From: Rhizobium rhododendri
GTDB lineage: Bacteria > Pseudomonadota > Alphaproteobacteria > Rhizobiales > Rhizobiaceae
Direction: 5' to 3'
Length of the DNA stretch: 64,000 nucleotides
Assembly: GCF_007000325.2 (NCBI RefSeq)
Contig: NZ_CP117267.1
Location: 1,116,001-1,180,000 of the forward strand
Positions 38,581 to 48,364 of this stretch are shown piece by piece; positions within the stretch are counted from its first letter, which is position 1, and each line of letters starts with the position of its first letter. The notes under the pieces were generated by a model. It had not been told where the DNA came from. It worked only from the letters and a program-made list of their open reading frames with translations, and made no database searches. A program made the translations under genes and the position numbers.

Positions 38581-39831
38581 TTGAACACACGGGATGTCGA
38601 CAGCGCGCAGGAAGCCATGCGGGAGATTTTCCCCGCGACGCCGCTGCAATTCAACGAGCATCTCTCCGCCCGCTACGGTGCCGATATCTGGCTGAAGCGC
38701 GAAGACCTGACGCCGGTGCGCTCCTACAAGATCCGGGGTGCCTTCAACTTCTTCCGAAAGCAGATGGCAGCCGGCGGTACCGGGAAAGTCTTCGTCTGCG
38801 CCTCGGCCGGCAATCATGCGCAAGGGTTCGCCTTCGTGTGCCGCCACTTCGGCGTGCCCGGTGTGGTTTTCATGCCGGTGACGACGCCGCAGCAGAAGAT
38901 CGAGAAGACCCGCATATTCGGCGGCGAATTCATCACCATCAAACTCTTCGGCGACTTTTTCGACCAGTGCTACCAGGCTGCGCGCGATTACGTTTCGGCC
39001 AATGACGGCTTCATGGTGCCGCCATTCGACCATGCTGATATCATCGAAGGCCAGGCGACGGTGGCGGCCGAAATCGCGGCGCAATTGCCGGACGGCGTGC
39101 TGCCGGATCTGGTCGTCATGCCGGTCGGCGGCGGCGGACTGGCTGCCGGGATTACGGGCTATTTCAGCGATGTCCTGCCACCGTCGGCGTTCCGATTTGT
39201 CGAGCCGGCCGGCGCTCCCAGCCTTCGTCGCTCGATAGAGGCTGGAAGCCTGATGACATTGCCGAAGGTCGATAATTTCGTCGACGGGGCGGCGGTTGCC
39301 CGCATTGGCGATCTGAATTTTGAAGCATTGCGAGCTTTCCCCGCCGATCAGGTGATGCTGATGCCGGAGAACGCCATCTGCGTGACAATCATCGATATGC
39401 TGAATGTCGAAGGCGTCGTGCTCGAACCGGCGGGCGCGCTGGCAATCACCGCACTCGAGGCGATGGATCGCGACGCCATCCGTGGCAAGACCATCGTTGC
39501 CGTCGTGTCCGGTGGCAACTTCGATTTCGAGCGGCTGCCCGACGTCAAGGAGCGCGCCATGCGCCATGCGGGCCTGAAGAAATACTTTATTCTGCGGCTG
39601 GCCCAGCGGCCGGGCGCGCTGCGCGACTTTCTCAATCTGCTTGGCCCTGACGACGACATCGCCCGCTTCGAATACCTGAAGAAGAGCGCTCGCAATTTCG
39701 GCTCTATCCTGATCGGTATAGAGGTGAAGAATGCGGACAGTTTCGCGGTGCTACGGCAGAATTTCGAGAATGCCGGACTTGGCTACGAAGACATCACCGA
39801 CAATGAGATCCTTGCAAACCTGATCATATGA
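38581..39831 (+). CDS. ilvA: Threonine dehydratase
   Basis: PLP enzyme (416 residues) that deaminates threonine to 2-oxobutyrate, the first step of isoleucine synthesis. PLP-Lys50 is in VRSYKIRGAFNF, ASAGNHAQGFAFVC follows, and VGGGGLAAG binds the phosphate. The short ACT-like regulatory tail (YFILRLAQRPGALRDFLN) is present, so feedback by isoleucine is likely. The start is a TTG; ATG 38617 is an alternative. The pathway continues with ilvD elsewhere in the window. Confidence 0.93.
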   Translation: MNTRDVDSAQEAMREIFPATPLQFNEHLSARYGADIWLKREDLTPVRSYKIRGAFNFFRKQMAAGGTGKVFVCASAGNHAQGFAFVCRHFGVPGVVFMPVTTPQQKIEKTRIFGGEFITIKLFGDFFDQCYQAARDYVSANDGFMVPPFDHADIIEGQATVAAEIAAQLPDGVLPDLVVMPVGGGGLAAGITGYFSDVLPPSAFRFVEPAGAPSLRRSIEAGSLMTLPKVDNFVDGAAVARIGDLNFEALRAFPADQVMLMPENAICVTIIDMLNVEGVVLEPAGALAITALEAMDRDAIRGKTIVAVVSGGNFDFERLPDVKERAMRHAGLKKYFILRLAQRPGALRDFLNLLGPDDDIARFEYLKKSARNFGSILIGIEVKNADSFAVLRQNFENAGLGYEDITDNEILANLII

Positions 39832-39872
39832 CTATCTGCGCTTTCAGGCTGCGGTCAACCAAGAGGCAAACA

Positions 39873-40205
39873 ATGGCGTCCTTCTTCTCAACCATCCTGT
39901 CGATGTTCACCGGTGCCGGCGGGCCCAAGGCCGACGCCACAAAGGCGGGGGCGCCAGCCGCCTCGCAGACTTATCAGGACTGCCAGATTTTCGCAGTGCC
40001 CCAGCGGGAAGGTAGCCAGTTTCGTCTGGCCGGTCGTATCGAAAAGCAGGTGAACGGCGAAATCCTGGTGCGCAACTTCATCCGCGCAGACGTCTTCAGT
40101 TCCGTCGATGACGCGGTCGAGACCACCTTCCGCAAGGCACAGCAGATCATCGACCAGCATGGCCCGTCGCTGTTTGCCGATGGCGAACCTAGCCGCCAGG
40201 TCTGA
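39873..40205 (+). CDS. HlyU-family protein
   Basis: 110 residues from ATG 39873 behind AGAGG. QTYQDCQIFAVPQREGSQFRLAGRIEKQVNGE then NFIRADVFSSVDDAVETTFRKAQQIIDQ are the HlyU domain. In vibrios HlyU counters silencing at a haemolysin gene; in rhizobia the role is unknown. The N-terminal 35 residues are low-complexity. It starts 41 nt after ilvA and may be co-transcribed. Confidence 0.8.
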   Translation: MASFFSTILSMFTGAGGPKADATKAGAPAASQTYQDCQIFAVPQREGSQFRLAGRIEKQVNGEILVRNFIRADVFSSVDDAVETTFRKAQQIIDQHGPSLFADGEPSRQV

Positions 40206-40524
40206 GTCGATCCGCGATTTCACCAGTGGCGGATGAGGGACTTGCTCGCCCGTCATCTGCTAAAACAATATTTTACGTTATTAACAAAAGTTCGCAGGAG
40301 CGGGCGGGGATCGGCTCCGTCCACAGCATTTCTGCCAGTTTTGCACTTAAGCGCCGCTTTTCGCTACTCTCTCTTCTTGCGTAGCCCCGTTCAGCGTTAA
40401 CATCGTTGCGTCAAAATACCGGATTCGACTGCAATAGACTTGGCGGAACCTCAGCAGTCCTATATTTCAAACTTAAACGGTCGTTGTGCAAAAGCACGTT
40501 TAAGAGGCGAAAGCGGACAATGCG
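40206..40524 (+). other. Leader region of the diguanylate cyclase gene
   Basis: 319 nt with no gene. Near the end CTTAAACG (40472-40479) and CGTTTAAG (40497-40504) form a perfect inverted repeat with an inner GTGC-AAAA-GCAC hairpin. Its 3' arm ends 20 nt before the start codon, so it could mask or expose the ribosome-binding site (GAGGCGAAAG). Confidence 0.5.
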
Positions 40525-41793
40525 ATGAGGGAGCTTAACCTGGCTTTGTTCGTGCTCGAGGCCGTCGCCTATTTTGCGATCATGGTGACGCTCCTGCATT
40601 TGCGGCACCGCATCGGGCTCGGCGTCTTCTTGACGGCACTCGGCGTCATGCACTTCATGGAAACCTACCTGGCAGCCGTCTTCTATGTCGAACTGCCTTT
40701 CGGCGTTGTCTCTCCCGGCTCCTCGGTGTTTTTCGCCGGCAAGCTTATGATGATCCTGATGCTTTATATGCAGGAGGATGCGGCGATCGTTCGCCAGCCG
40801 ATCTACGGGCTCTTCCTCGGCAATTTGCTCACGGTGACGATTGCCTGGGCGGTGCAATTTCAGATTCCCGCCGTACTATCGCCGGGCCGCGGCACGGATT
40901 TCGCTTTTCTTCGGGAGATGGGCTGGCTGATGATCTGGGGCACGGCGCTGCTCTACATCGACGCCATCGGCATCATCCTGCTCTATGAGAAGCTCGGCCG
41001 TTTCATACAGCGCTGGGTCGTGCTGCGCTTCATGATCGCGGGCTTCGTGCTGCTGACGTTCGACCAGATCGGCTTCTTTGCGGCCCTGCATTATTTTGCC
41101 GGCGTGCCGATGACTGCCTTCTGGAGCGGCTGGATCGGAAAGCTTCTCGCGGTCCTGATCTATTCGGGGCTTTTCGCGCTTTATCAGCGCGGCATACGAC
41201 GACATCTGGCGACCACCGCGCATCGCTCGGTACTCGACGTGTTCCACGACCTGACGTTTCGCGAGCGCTACGACGATCTCGTCTCTCGCAGCGGCCGCGA
41301 TCTGCTGACGGGTACGTTCGATCGCAACCGCATGGAGGTCGAGGGGCCGCAGATACTGCGCGACAGCCAGAAACGTAACGAAACCATGACGCTGCTGCTG
41401 ATAGACGCCGACGAATTCAAGGCGGTCAACGACCAGTTCGGACATCTCGAAGGCGATGGCGTTCTGAAGGCGGTCGCCGCAGCAATCTCGAACGCGTTGC
41501 GCCCGACCGACCGGCTGTTCCGGTTCGGCGGCGAGGAATTCGTGGTGCTCTGCACGAGGACCAACCACGCCGAGGCACTGCTTCTGGCCGAGCATCTGCG
41601 ATGGCAGGTGGCGGAAACCATCCGCAACCCAGGGGGCAAGCCCATCACCATCAGCATCGGCGTTGCAACGTCCGGGGATGATGCCGCAAGCTTCAACGGT
41701 CTGCTGGCAATCGCCGACGACCGGCTTTACATGGCCAAGAACGACGGCCGCAATCGGGTCGTCGGCCGCGCCGGCTGGAAGCCGCTGGGCTGA
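40525..41793 (+). CDS. Membrane-bound diguanylate cyclase
   Basis: 422 residues. About seven membrane helices fill residues 1-230 (LALFVLEAVAYFAIMVTLL through LLAVLIYSGLFALYQRG), a small-molecule-transporter-like sensor of the VUPS type by appearance. The GGDEF domain has the active FRFGGEEFVVLC and an intact inhibitory RxxD site (RPTD) five residues before it. So it should make cyclic di-GMP under product inhibition. No EAL domain. Confidence 0.9.
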   Translation: MRELNLALFVLEAVAYFAIMVTLLHLRHRIGLGVFLTALGVMHFMETYLAAVFYVELPFGVVSPGSSVFFAGKLMMILMLYMQEDAAIVRQPIYGLFLGNLLTVTIAWAVQFQIPAVLSPGRGTDFAFLREMGWLMIWGTALLYIDAIGIILLYEKLGRFIQRWVVLRFMIAGFVLLTFDQIGFFAALHYFAGVPMTAFWSGWIGKLLAVLIYSGLFALYQRGIRRHLATTAHRSVLDVFHDLTFRERYDDLVSRSGRDLLTGTFDRNRMEVEGPQILRDSQKRNETMTLLLIDADEFKAVNDQFGHLEGDGVLKAVAAAISNALRPTDRLFRFGGEEFVVLCTRTNHAEALLLAEHLRWQVAETIRNPGGKPITISIGVATSGDDAASFNGLLAIADDRLYMAKNDGRNRVVGRAGWKPLG

Positions 41794-41816
41794 CGCCGGC
41801 GTTGCGCTGGGTGTTC

Positions 41817-41841
41817 CGACGGGCACCATCGGTGCCCGTCG
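41817..41841. terminator. Hairpin between convergent diguanylate cyclase and cpdB genes
   Basis: CGACGGGCACC (41817-41827) and GGTGCCCGTCG (41831-41841) form an 11-bp perfect stem with loop ATC. The run of A after it on the + strand is a T-run before it on the - strand, so as a terminator it is atypical. Confidence 0.5.
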
Positions 41842-41857
41842 AAAAAGCTGGCCGCGA

Positions 41858-43843
41858 TCAGAGAACCAACCGGAACGTATGGAAACCGTCGGCGCCGTCG
41901 CCGACATCTTCGACGTGGACGCTTTTGAGGTCGGCGATATAGGTCTTCGCCTTCGGCGCGCTGTCGAACACGACGGTGGTGCCCGGCATCGGCTTGAAGG
42001 TCCAGTTGCCATCGGCGCTCGGGTTGATGGTGCCCTGATCGTGGATATAGCGGACGATGACGTCGCGATTTGTATCAGGAGCCTGATAGACCACCTTGTC
42101 CGTGGCGATATCCGGAAACTTGCCGCCGCCGCCAGCCCTATAGTTGTTGGTGACCACCAGGAATTTCATCGCAGGATCAATCGGTTTTCCGTCGAACTGA
42201 AGGTTTTGGATGCGATTGGAATCGGCATTCACCAGCTTGCCGTCGTCATCGAACCGACGCTTCTGCGAAAGGTCGATCTGATAGGTGACGCCGTCTATGA
42301 CGTCGAAATTGAAAGACGGGAAGGACTGGTTCAGCAGCGGTGCATCTTTTGCCCCGGGTGTGATCTGGTTGAACATCGATGCCGACATCTCGAGCCAGTT
42401 CTTGACCTGCGCTCCGTTGATGACCACGGCCTGCACTGTGTTCGGATAGAGGTAGAGGTCGGCGACGTTCTTGATGGCGATGGGGCCTGCGGCGACGTCG
42501 GTGTAGTAGTCCGGGCCGTTGCGGCCACCGCATTTGAACGGCGCTGCGGCAGATAGAACAGGCAGATCCTTGTACTGCGTCTCCTTCAGCATGTCCTTGA
42601 TGTACCAGCTTTGCGCCTTGGAGACGATCTGGACCGAGGGGTCGTCGGCCACCAGCGCGAAATAGGAATAGAGCGGTGCTGCCGTCTTGCCGACCGGCGT
42701 GCGGACATAGGCGAGGGTTGCCTCGTGCTCGGCTTTCGCTGCCTCGACCACTTCCTTCTTGTCGCCGACATCGGCGATAACCTTCTTCTTTTCGTCGCGG
42801 TGATAGATCGGCCGGGCTTCGCATGTGAAGTCGACGATCTTCCAGTCCTTGCCGTCCTTTTCCAGCAACAGGTCGATAAGGCCGAGGTGGGAACCCCAGA
42901 AGCCCCCCATGACTGCAGGCTTGCCTTGCAGCGTGCCCTTGACGGGGTCGGCGCCCTTGATCCCATCCCACGTTTTCGGGCCGGGGAAGACCAGATGCTG
43001 GTGCCCCGTGAAAACCGCATCTATGCCTTCGACTGCCGCAACGTAGAGCGACGCATTTTCCATCCGGTCGGTTGGTGCAGCGCCATCGATGCCGGAATGC
43101 GACAGGGCGATGATGATATCGGCGCCCTGTTCCTTCATGACGGGTACCCATGCCTTGGCGGCCTCGACGATATCGCGGGTCTGCGCCTTGCCCTCGAGGT
43201 TCTTGATATCCCAGAGCATGATCTGTGGCGGCACGAAGCCGATGAAGCCGATCTTGATCGGCGTCTCCTCGCCGGCGCCATCCTTGATGGTCTTGTCGAG
43301 GATCAGATAGGGCTTGAAGAACAGGTCGTCCTTCTTCGGGTCGCTGGCCAGCTGCCCCTTGGTGAGGTTGGCGCAGACGAACGGGAAGTTGGCGCCGCCC
43401 AGAACCTTGAACATGAAGTCGAGGCCGTAATTGAATTCGTGGTTGCCGAGCGTGCCGACATCGTAATTGAGCGTGTTCATCGCCTTGATGACGGGGTGGA
43501 CGTCGCCGTCCTTCATGCCGTGCTGATAGGCCATGTAGTCGCCCATCGGATTGCCCTGCAGAACGTCGCCATTGTCCACGAGAATCGAATTGGTCGCCTC
43601 GGCGCGGATGGAATCGATGATCGTTGCCGTCCGCGTCAGCCCCATCGTCTCGTTCGGCTTGTCGGCGTAGTAGTCATAGGGGAAGACGTTGACGTGGATA
43701 TCCGTGGTTTCCATCAGCCGCAGATGGGCCTGATTGCCGGCTGCGCGCGCCGAAAAGGGGTGCAGCATCACAAGTGCTGCAGACGCACCGAGACCGCCCA
43801 GCAACGAGCGGCGGGACATGGAAAAATCGAAACTCGCAGGCAT
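41858..43843 (-). CDS. cpdB: 2',3'-cyclic-nucleotide 2'-phosphodiesterase/3'-nucleotidase
   Basis: Periplasmic salvage enzyme (661 residues) acting on 2',3'-cyclic nucleotides and 3'-nucleotides. Metal motifs are METTDIHVNVFPYDYY, LVDNGDVLQGNP, LGNHEFNYG and FTGHQHLVFPG, followed by the 5'-nucleotidase C-domain. A Tat-type signal (SRRSLLGGLGASAALV) begins it. ATG 43843, with AGGAG 7 nt upstream, is preferred to ATG 43864. Confidence 0.93.
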   Translation of the reverse strand: MPASFDFSMSRRSLLGGLGASAALVMLHPFSARAAGNQAHLRLMETTDIHVNVFPYDYYADKPNETMGLTRTATIIDSIRAEATNSILVDNGDVLQGNPMGDYMAYQHGMKDGDVHPVIKAMNTLNYDVGTLGNHEFNYGLDFMFKVLGGANFPFVCANLTKGQLASDPKKDDLFFKPYLILDKTIKDGAGEETPIKIGFIGFVPPQIMLWDIKNLEGKAQTRDIVEAAKAWVPVMKEQGADIIIALSHSGIDGAAPTDRMENASLYVAAVEGIDAVFTGHQHLVFPGPKTWDGIKGADPVKGTLQGKPAVMGGFWGSHLGLIDLLLEKDGKDWKIVDFTCEARPIYHRDEKKKVIADVGDKKEVVEAAKAEHEATLAYVRTPVGKTAAPLYSYFALVADDPSVQIVSKAQSWYIKDMLKETQYKDLPVLSAAAPFKCGGRNGPDYYTDVAAGPIAIKNVADLYLYPNTVQAVVINGAQVKNWLEMSASMFNQITPGAKDAPLLNQSFPSFNFDVIDGVTYQIDLSQKRRFDDDGKLVNADSNRIQNLQFDGKPIDPAMKFLVVTNNYRAGGGGKFPDIATDKVVYQAPDTNRDVIVRYIHDQGTINPSADGNWTFKPMPGTTVVFDSAPKAKTYIADLKSVHVEDVGDGADGFHTFRLVL

Positions 43844-43955
43844 GGCTTTCTCCTCAGGATTCATCGACGTCCCCCGACGCCGGGCGAGACTAGGATGATT
43901 TATCGAGGAGTGCACCCGTTAAGTGACAGGTAGATGGCACCGGTCCGGCAAGCGA

Positions 43956-44306
43956 TCAGCGTTTCAGAACCGGCGTGATATCCTTGTGGAAAAATCGGAA
44001 ATAGGAGCTGACTTGCGCCGCCGCATTGGAACTGCGGTTGAATTCGACGCCAATGCGGCCATTGCGCATCCAGCGGACCGTCCCCTCGATGGTGCCGATT
44101 TCTTCGCAGTCGATGCGGACCTTGCTGCCGGCCGCGCCAAGGAAGGCGCCGCCCAGATCGAGCGCCAGGCCCGTGGGCGAAAGATCGACGATGCGGCCCT
44201 CGGTTTCACGGTTGAGATATCTGACGCTGCCGACCAGGCGCGCATGGCGTCGAACCTGGCTGCGCACCTTCATACCGAGCATGTTAGGTTCGTTCTGCAT
44301 TGTCAT
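43956..44306 (-). CDS. PilZ-domain protein
   Basis: 116 residues. The cyclic di-GMP site is visible as RRHAR (RxxxR) and DLSPTG (D/NxSxxG), followed by the beta-barrel (GTVRWMRNGRIGVEF). As a stand-alone PilZ it is a receptor that would act by binding a partner. It sits near the diguanylate cyclase gene, but 2 kb and one convergent gene apart. Confidence 0.88.
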   Translation of the reverse strand: MTMQNEPNMLGMKVRSQVRRHARLVGSVRYLNRETEGRIVDLSPTGLALDLGGAFLGAAGSKVRIDCEEIGTIEGTVRWMRNGRIGVEFNRSSNAAAQVSSYFRFFHKDITPVLKR

Positions 44307-44388
44307 TCCTGCCTCCAGTTAAGGATTAGCCGACAGACGTTGATAATGAGTCTATGCCAAGCTTAAGTTTCGAAACGCCGTACGCCGG

Positions 44389-44850
44389 TCAGAGACCGAC
44401 ATTAGGCCTGTCGATCACCTCCCGCAGCGCGAAGCTCGAGTTGATCTTGACCACATGCGGCAAGGCGGACAGCCAGTCGCGGTGGATGCGCTCGTAATCT
44501 TCCAGATCGCGTGCGGCGACCCGCAGGATGTAGTCGTACTCGCCCGACATCAGATAGCAAACGAGCACGTTGGGACAAAGTTTCACCGCAGTTTCGAACT
44601 CCGTCAGCGTTTTGGCGAACTGGCCGGACAGCGATATATGAACAACCGCGATCATCCGGTAGTCCAGCGCCTTGTGCGAAAGGCGCGTGTGGTAGCCGCC
44701 GATGGTGCCATTCTTTTCGAGGATATCGACGCGGCGAGAGCAGGCGGATGGCGAAAGCCCCGCCTTGACGGCAAGCTCGGCGTTGGTGATCCGGGCATTC
44801 TGCTGTAGAGCTCGCAAAATGGCACGATCGATGGCATCCAGCTCAGACAT
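44389..44850 (-). CDS. Lrp/AsnC-family regulator of alanine dehydrogenase
   Basis: 153 residues. The winged HTH (NARITNAELAVKAGLSPSACSRRV) is followed by a RAM ligand domain (VLVCYLMSGEYDYILRV). It is divergent from ald across 151 nt, the usual place for its regulator (AldR-like). It probably senses alanine or other amino acids and activates ald. Confidence 0.88.
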   Translation of the reverse strand: MSELDAIDRAILRALQQNARITNAELAVKAGLSPSACSRRVDILEKNGTIGGYHTRLSHKALDYRMIAVVHISLSGQFAKTLTEFETAVKLCPNVLVCYLMSGEYDYILRVAARDLEDYERIHRDWLSALPHVVKINSSFALREVIDRPNVGL

Positions 44851-45001
44851 TCGAATTTCCTTCGATATTTGACAGTAAAACGCAATTATCGACGAAAAGT
44901 GGCCGTTCTGTAAACCGTCTTTGCAAGGACATTGCGTCGCCGAAATGGTTCACTTGCGCATCACGATCCGCAGAGGCGGACGGCTATCGAGAGGAACGCA
45001 C

Positions 45002-46120
45002 ATGCGCATCGGCTGCCCGAAGGAAATCAAGAACCATGAATACCGCGTAGGCCTGACGCCTGCTGCCGTGCGTGACTACGTCGCCCACGGCCACCAGGTC
45101 TGGATCGAGACCAAGGCCGGGGCGGGCATCGGTGCCGACGACCACGCCTATGCGGCGGCCGGCGCCAAGATCGTCGGTACGGCCAAGGAAATTTTCGAGG
45201 GCTGCGACATGATCGTCAAGGTCAAGGAGCCGCAGCCGCAGGAATGGGCGCAGCTGCGCGAAGGCCAGATCCTCTATACCTATCTCCATCTTGCCCCGGA
45301 TCCGGAGCAGACAAAGGGCCTGCTGGCCTCCGGCGTCACCGCCATAGCCTATGAGACCGTGACTGACGACCGTGGTGGCCTGCCATTGCTGGCGCCGATG
45401 TCGGAAGTCGCCGGACGCCTGTCGATCCAGGCTGGAGCGACGGCATTGCAGAAGGCCAATGGCGGTCTCGGCGTCCTCCTCGGCGGCGTCCCGGGCGTGC
45501 TGCCGGGCAAGGTCACCGTCATCGGCGGCGGTGTGGTCGGGCTGCACGCTGCACGCATGGCTGTAGGCCTCGGTGCTGACGTCACCATCCTCGATCGCTC
45601 CCTGCCGCGCCTGCGCCAGCTTGACGACCTCTTTGCCGGCCGGGTGCACACCCGCTATTCCAGCATTCAGGCGCTCGAAGACGAAGTCTTCTCGGCCGAC
45701 CTGGTCATCGGCGCCGTTCTGATCCCCGGTGCTGCTGCGCCAAAGCTTGTGACGCGGGAGATGCTGACCGGCATGAAGAAGGGTGCCGTCATCGTCGATG
45801 TCGCCATCGACCAGGGCGGTTGCTTCGAAACCTCCCATGCAACGACGCATTCCGATCCGACCTATGTCGTCGAAGGCGTCGTGCATTATTGCGTCGCCAA
45901 CATGCCGGGTGCCGTGCCCGTGACCTCCGCCCATGCGCTGAACAACGCCACGCTCCACCATGGCCTGGCGCTTGCCGATCGCGGCCTTCGCGCCATCGCC
46001 GAAGACCGCCATCTGCGCAACGGTCTCAACGTCCACAAGGGCCGCATCGTCAATGCAGCGGTTGCCGAAGCACTCGGCTATGAAGCCGTTGCGCCGGAAA
46101 GCATCCTGAACGTTGCCTGA
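45002..46120 (+). CDS. ald: Alanine dehydrogenase
   Basis: NAD-dependent enzyme (372 residues) interconverting alanine with pyruvate and ammonia. [20 protein letters not shown] starts the substrate domain with conserved Arg15. Lys74 lies in [35 protein letters not shown] is the NAD fold, and [21 protein letters not shown] is diagnostic. ATG 45002 with GAGAGGAA upstream fits the family. Confidence 0.96.
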   Translation: MRIGCPKEIKNHEYRVGLTPAAVRDYVAHGHQVWIETKAGAGIGADDHAYAAAGAKIVGTAKEIFEGCDMIVKVKEPQPQEWAQLREGQILYTYLHLAPDPEQTKGLLASGVTAIAYETVTDDRGGLPLLAPMSEVAGRLSIQAGATALQKANGGLGVLLGGVPGVLPGKVTVIGGGVVGLHAARMAVGLGADVTILDRSLPRLRQLDDLFAGRVHTRYSSIQALEDEVFSADLVIGAVLIPGAAAPKLVTREMLTGMKKGAVIVDVAIDQGGCFETSHATTHSDPTYVVEGVVHYCVANMPGAVPVTSAHALNNATLHHGLALADRGLRAIAEDRHLRNGLNVHKGRIVNAAVAEALGYEAVAPESILNVA

Positions 46121-46135
46121 CCGCAAGGCCAACTG

Positions 46136-46645
46136 TTAGATGAAGGCGCCGGGCTCCCCGTGGACCGGCGCCTTTTGCTTGTCTATGCGGCACTGGTAGC
46201 AGTTGTTGCGCGCCGATCGAACGTGGACATAAGCTATTTCCGGCCGCGCCAGCAGCGTTTCGGCATAGGCGGGAATGTCGTCGGTGGTCGTGACGGCGCC
46301 CGTGCCGTAGACGATGCGATTGCTGTCGCTGTATCCCCGCACGATGAAGTCGCGGGTGCCGGACAGAACGGGCGGCAGGACCTCCTCTGCCGCATAGCGC
46401 TGGCAAGGCACCTTGTGCAGAAAGACCGGGCCGGTTTCGGCGTACGGCTGCAGCTCCGGAAAGGGCCGATAGGCAAAGACCAGAAACGCGTCCCCGGCAT
46501 CGATATTGCGGAGGCAATGCCGGCAGGGATTGCCCGGACCGTCGGAGATCGTGGTTTCCGGCAGCCTCCCGTAGGCATCGGCGGCTCCGCTCCAGAGAGC
46601 TTCGGCATCGGCATAGGGCATGGCGGCGAAACGAATGTTGGACAT
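46136..46645 (-). CDS. DUF1203-family protein
   Basis: 169 residues. NPCRHCLRNIDAGDAFLVFAYRPF with a CxxC, GPVFLHKVPCQRY and YVHVRSARNNCYQCRI with a second Cys pair fit the DUF1203 pattern. The two CxxC-type pairs suggest metal or redox binding, but the function is unknown. Its last codons form part of the ald terminator. Confidence 0.78.
   Translation of the reverse strand: MSNIRFAAMPYADAEALWSGAADAYGRLPETTISDGPGNPCRHCLRNIDAGDAFLVFAYRPFPELQPYAETGPVFLHKVPCQRYAAEEVLPPVLSGTRDFIVRGYSDSNRIVYGTGAVTTTDDIPAYAETLLARPEIAYVHVRSARNNCYQCRIDKQKAPVHGEPGAFI
46143..46176 (+). terminator. ald terminator inside the end of a convergent gene
   Basis: AAGGCGCCGG (46143-46152) and CCGGCGCCTT (46165-46174) form a perfect 10-bp stem followed by TT (46175-46176). 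It overlaps the 3' coding end of the opposite DUF1203 gene. Confidence 0.75.
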
Positions 46646-46759
46646 GACAAATCTCCCTTTGAGGTCGTCATGACATGCGGCTCCGATCAGGGCGAAACCA
46701 CCCGTTTCTTGCCGTTCGTTTTCAAAGCGCTATTTTGCGACAAAAAAGGGAGCTTCAGC

Positions 46760-46924
46760 ATGCCGAACATCGATCTCGACTATCTTGCCAAGCAGAATGA
46801 CAAGATACTGGAAGAACTCAGCGCGTTGCGGCGAGAGGTTACCGATCTCAGGGCGACTGCCGGACAATCGCTCGAAATAGACCGGCGCACAGATCCGCGC
46901 CGGCCAAGCGGCCTGTCACGCTAG
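46760..46924 (+). CDS. Small coiled-coil protein
   Basis: 54 residues from ATG 46760, behind AAAGGGAG at good distance. MPNIDLDYLAKQNDKILEEL then ALRREVTDLRATAG predicts one amphipathic helix with a heptad-like pattern, ending in a disordered basic tail. No function recognised. It ends 2 nt from the convergent GNAT gene. Confidence 0.55.
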   Translation: MPNIDLDYLAKQNDKILEELSALRREVTDLRATAGQSLEIDRRTDPRRPSGLSR

Positions 46925-46926
46925 CC

Positions 46927-47490
46927 TCAGCCGCGCTTGATGATCTCGAGCAACTCGTCGTCAGTCAGCGGCGTGACGGTGCCCTGCGCCGTCGAAACCG
47001 GTGAGAAACCGAACATCTGGTAAAGCTGCAGTGCGCGCGGATGGTCGAGATTATTGGTGGTTACCACGATCTTCTGCGGGTTCGAAAGCCACAGGGCATA
47101 GAGAGCCTGCAGCAGGAACCACTTGCCGATGCCAAGCCCCAGCGCGTGCTCTATCAGCCCGAAGTGACTAAGCTCGATCGTGTCCTCGTCGACGCGAAAA
47201 TGTTCGAAGAAGCCGGCGGGCGCGCCGTTGACGTAGAGCACGCTGACGTCGTTGCGCTCGTCATGGAGAACGTTCGTCAGTTCCTCGTCGCTCATTCTCA
47301 TCCGGTCCACCCACTGCCATCGGGCGCCGACCTGGCGGTAGAGATAGCGGTAGAACGGCAGCGGGATCTTCGGCGCCCGCATCACTGCGGCCTGGATGTT
47401 GATCGGGATCGCCAGGCTGGTCTTCGGCGGCGCAGTCATCTTCAATCGGGTGATCTGGACCGGTATCGATGCGATGGATGTTTCAGTCAT
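46927..47490 (-). CDS. GNAT-family N-acetyltransferase
   Basis: 187 residues from ATG 47490. The acetyl-CoA motif region is HALGLGIGKWFLLQALYALW, preceded by GFFEHFRVDEDTIELSHFGL and followed by NLDHPRALQLYQMFGF. The substrate is unknown. It starts 2 nt after the sseA stop and is the last gene of the cysK-alaX-sseA operon, suggesting a role around sulfur amino acids. Confidence 0.85.
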   Translation of the reverse strand: MTETSIASIPVQITRLKMTAPPKTSLAIPINIQAAVMRAPKIPLPFYRYLYRQVGARWQWVDRMRMSDEELTNVLHDERNDVSVLYVNGAPAGFFEHFRVDEDTIELSHFGLIEHALGLGIGKWFLLQALYALWLSNPQKIVVTTNNLDHPRALQLYQMFGFSPVSTAQGTVTPLTDDELLEIIKRG

Positions 47491-47492
47491 GT

Positions 47493-48347
47493 TCAAGCCT
47501 TGCCGGTGGCGATGGGGGTGTCCTGCCGGCTTCCCCATTCCGTCCAGGAGCCGTCATAGAGCCGGTTGTCGCTGTGATCGAGTGATTCCAGCGCCAGCGT
47601 AATGATTGCCGCAGTGATACCCGAACCGCAACTGGTGACGACCGGCTTGGAAAGATCGATGCCGGCGGCCTCTATGGTCTGCTTCAGTTCGGACAGCGTC
47701 TTCAGCTTGCCACCGGTCGAAAAGGAGCCGGAAGGCAGGCTGCGGGCACCCGGCATGTGGCCGGAGCGCATACCGGCGCGGGGCTCGGGTTCCTCGGCTG
47801 CGAACCGGCCGGCGCTGCGCGCATCGGCAATCTGCATGGCGCCGCTGGAGACGATATCGCGCATGTCCTCGAAGCCGACCACGCGCTTGTCGTCGAATAC
47901 AGGGGTGAAGGTCGCTGGCTGCGGATCCGGCGTCGTCGTTTCCAGCGGACGGCCCTCGGCCTTCCAGCCATCGAGGCCGCCATCCAGAACTACGACGTTG
48001 CTAGCGCCCATGATGCGAAACAACCACCAGACGCGCGGTGCCGAAAAGATACCGGGACCGTCATAGACGACGATCCGGTCGGTTACCGATATCCCGAGCT
48101 TGCCGACCTGTTCGGCGAAATAGTCCGGGGAGGGCACCATGTGCGGCAGGTCTGTGGAGTGATCGGCGATCTTGTCATGATCGAAACGGACGGCGCCCGG
48201 AATATGGCCGGCGGCGTATTCGGCCTCCGCGTCCCGCTTCTGCGCCGGAAGATAGAACGCGGCGTCGACCACCTTCAGGTCCGGAGCGCCAAGCTGCTGT
48301 TGCAGCCAGTCGGCCGATACGACAAAACGGCTTTGGTCGACACTCAT
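47493..48347 (-). CDS. sseA: 3-mercaptopyruvate/thiosulfate sulfurtransferase
   Basis: Two-rhodanese-domain enzyme (284 residues). The active loop is CGSGITAA, the mercaptopyruvate-type CG[ST]G[VI]T pattern. The inactive N-domain has AGHIPGAVRFDHD and RVWWLFRIMGASNVVVLDGGLDGW. ATG 48347 has GGAG 6 nt upstream. It moves sulfur from mercaptopyruvate to thiols and follows alaX by 17 nt. Confidence 0.92.
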   Translation of the reverse strand: MSVDQSRFVVSADWLQQQLGAPDLKVVDAAFYLPAQKRDAEAEYAAGHIPGAVRFDHDKIADHSTDLPHMVPSPDYFAEQVGKLGISVTDRIVVYDGPGIFSAPRVWWLFRIMGASNVVVLDGGLDGWKAEGRPLETTTPDPQPATFTPVFDDKRVVGFEDMRDIVSSGAMQIADARSAGRFAAEEPEPRAGMRSGHMPGARSLPSGSFSTGGKLKTLSELKQTIEAAGIDLSKPVVTSCGSGITAAIITLALESLDHSDNRLYDGSWTEWGSRQDTPIATGKA

Positions 48348-48364
48348 GCTGATCTCCATGCTGT

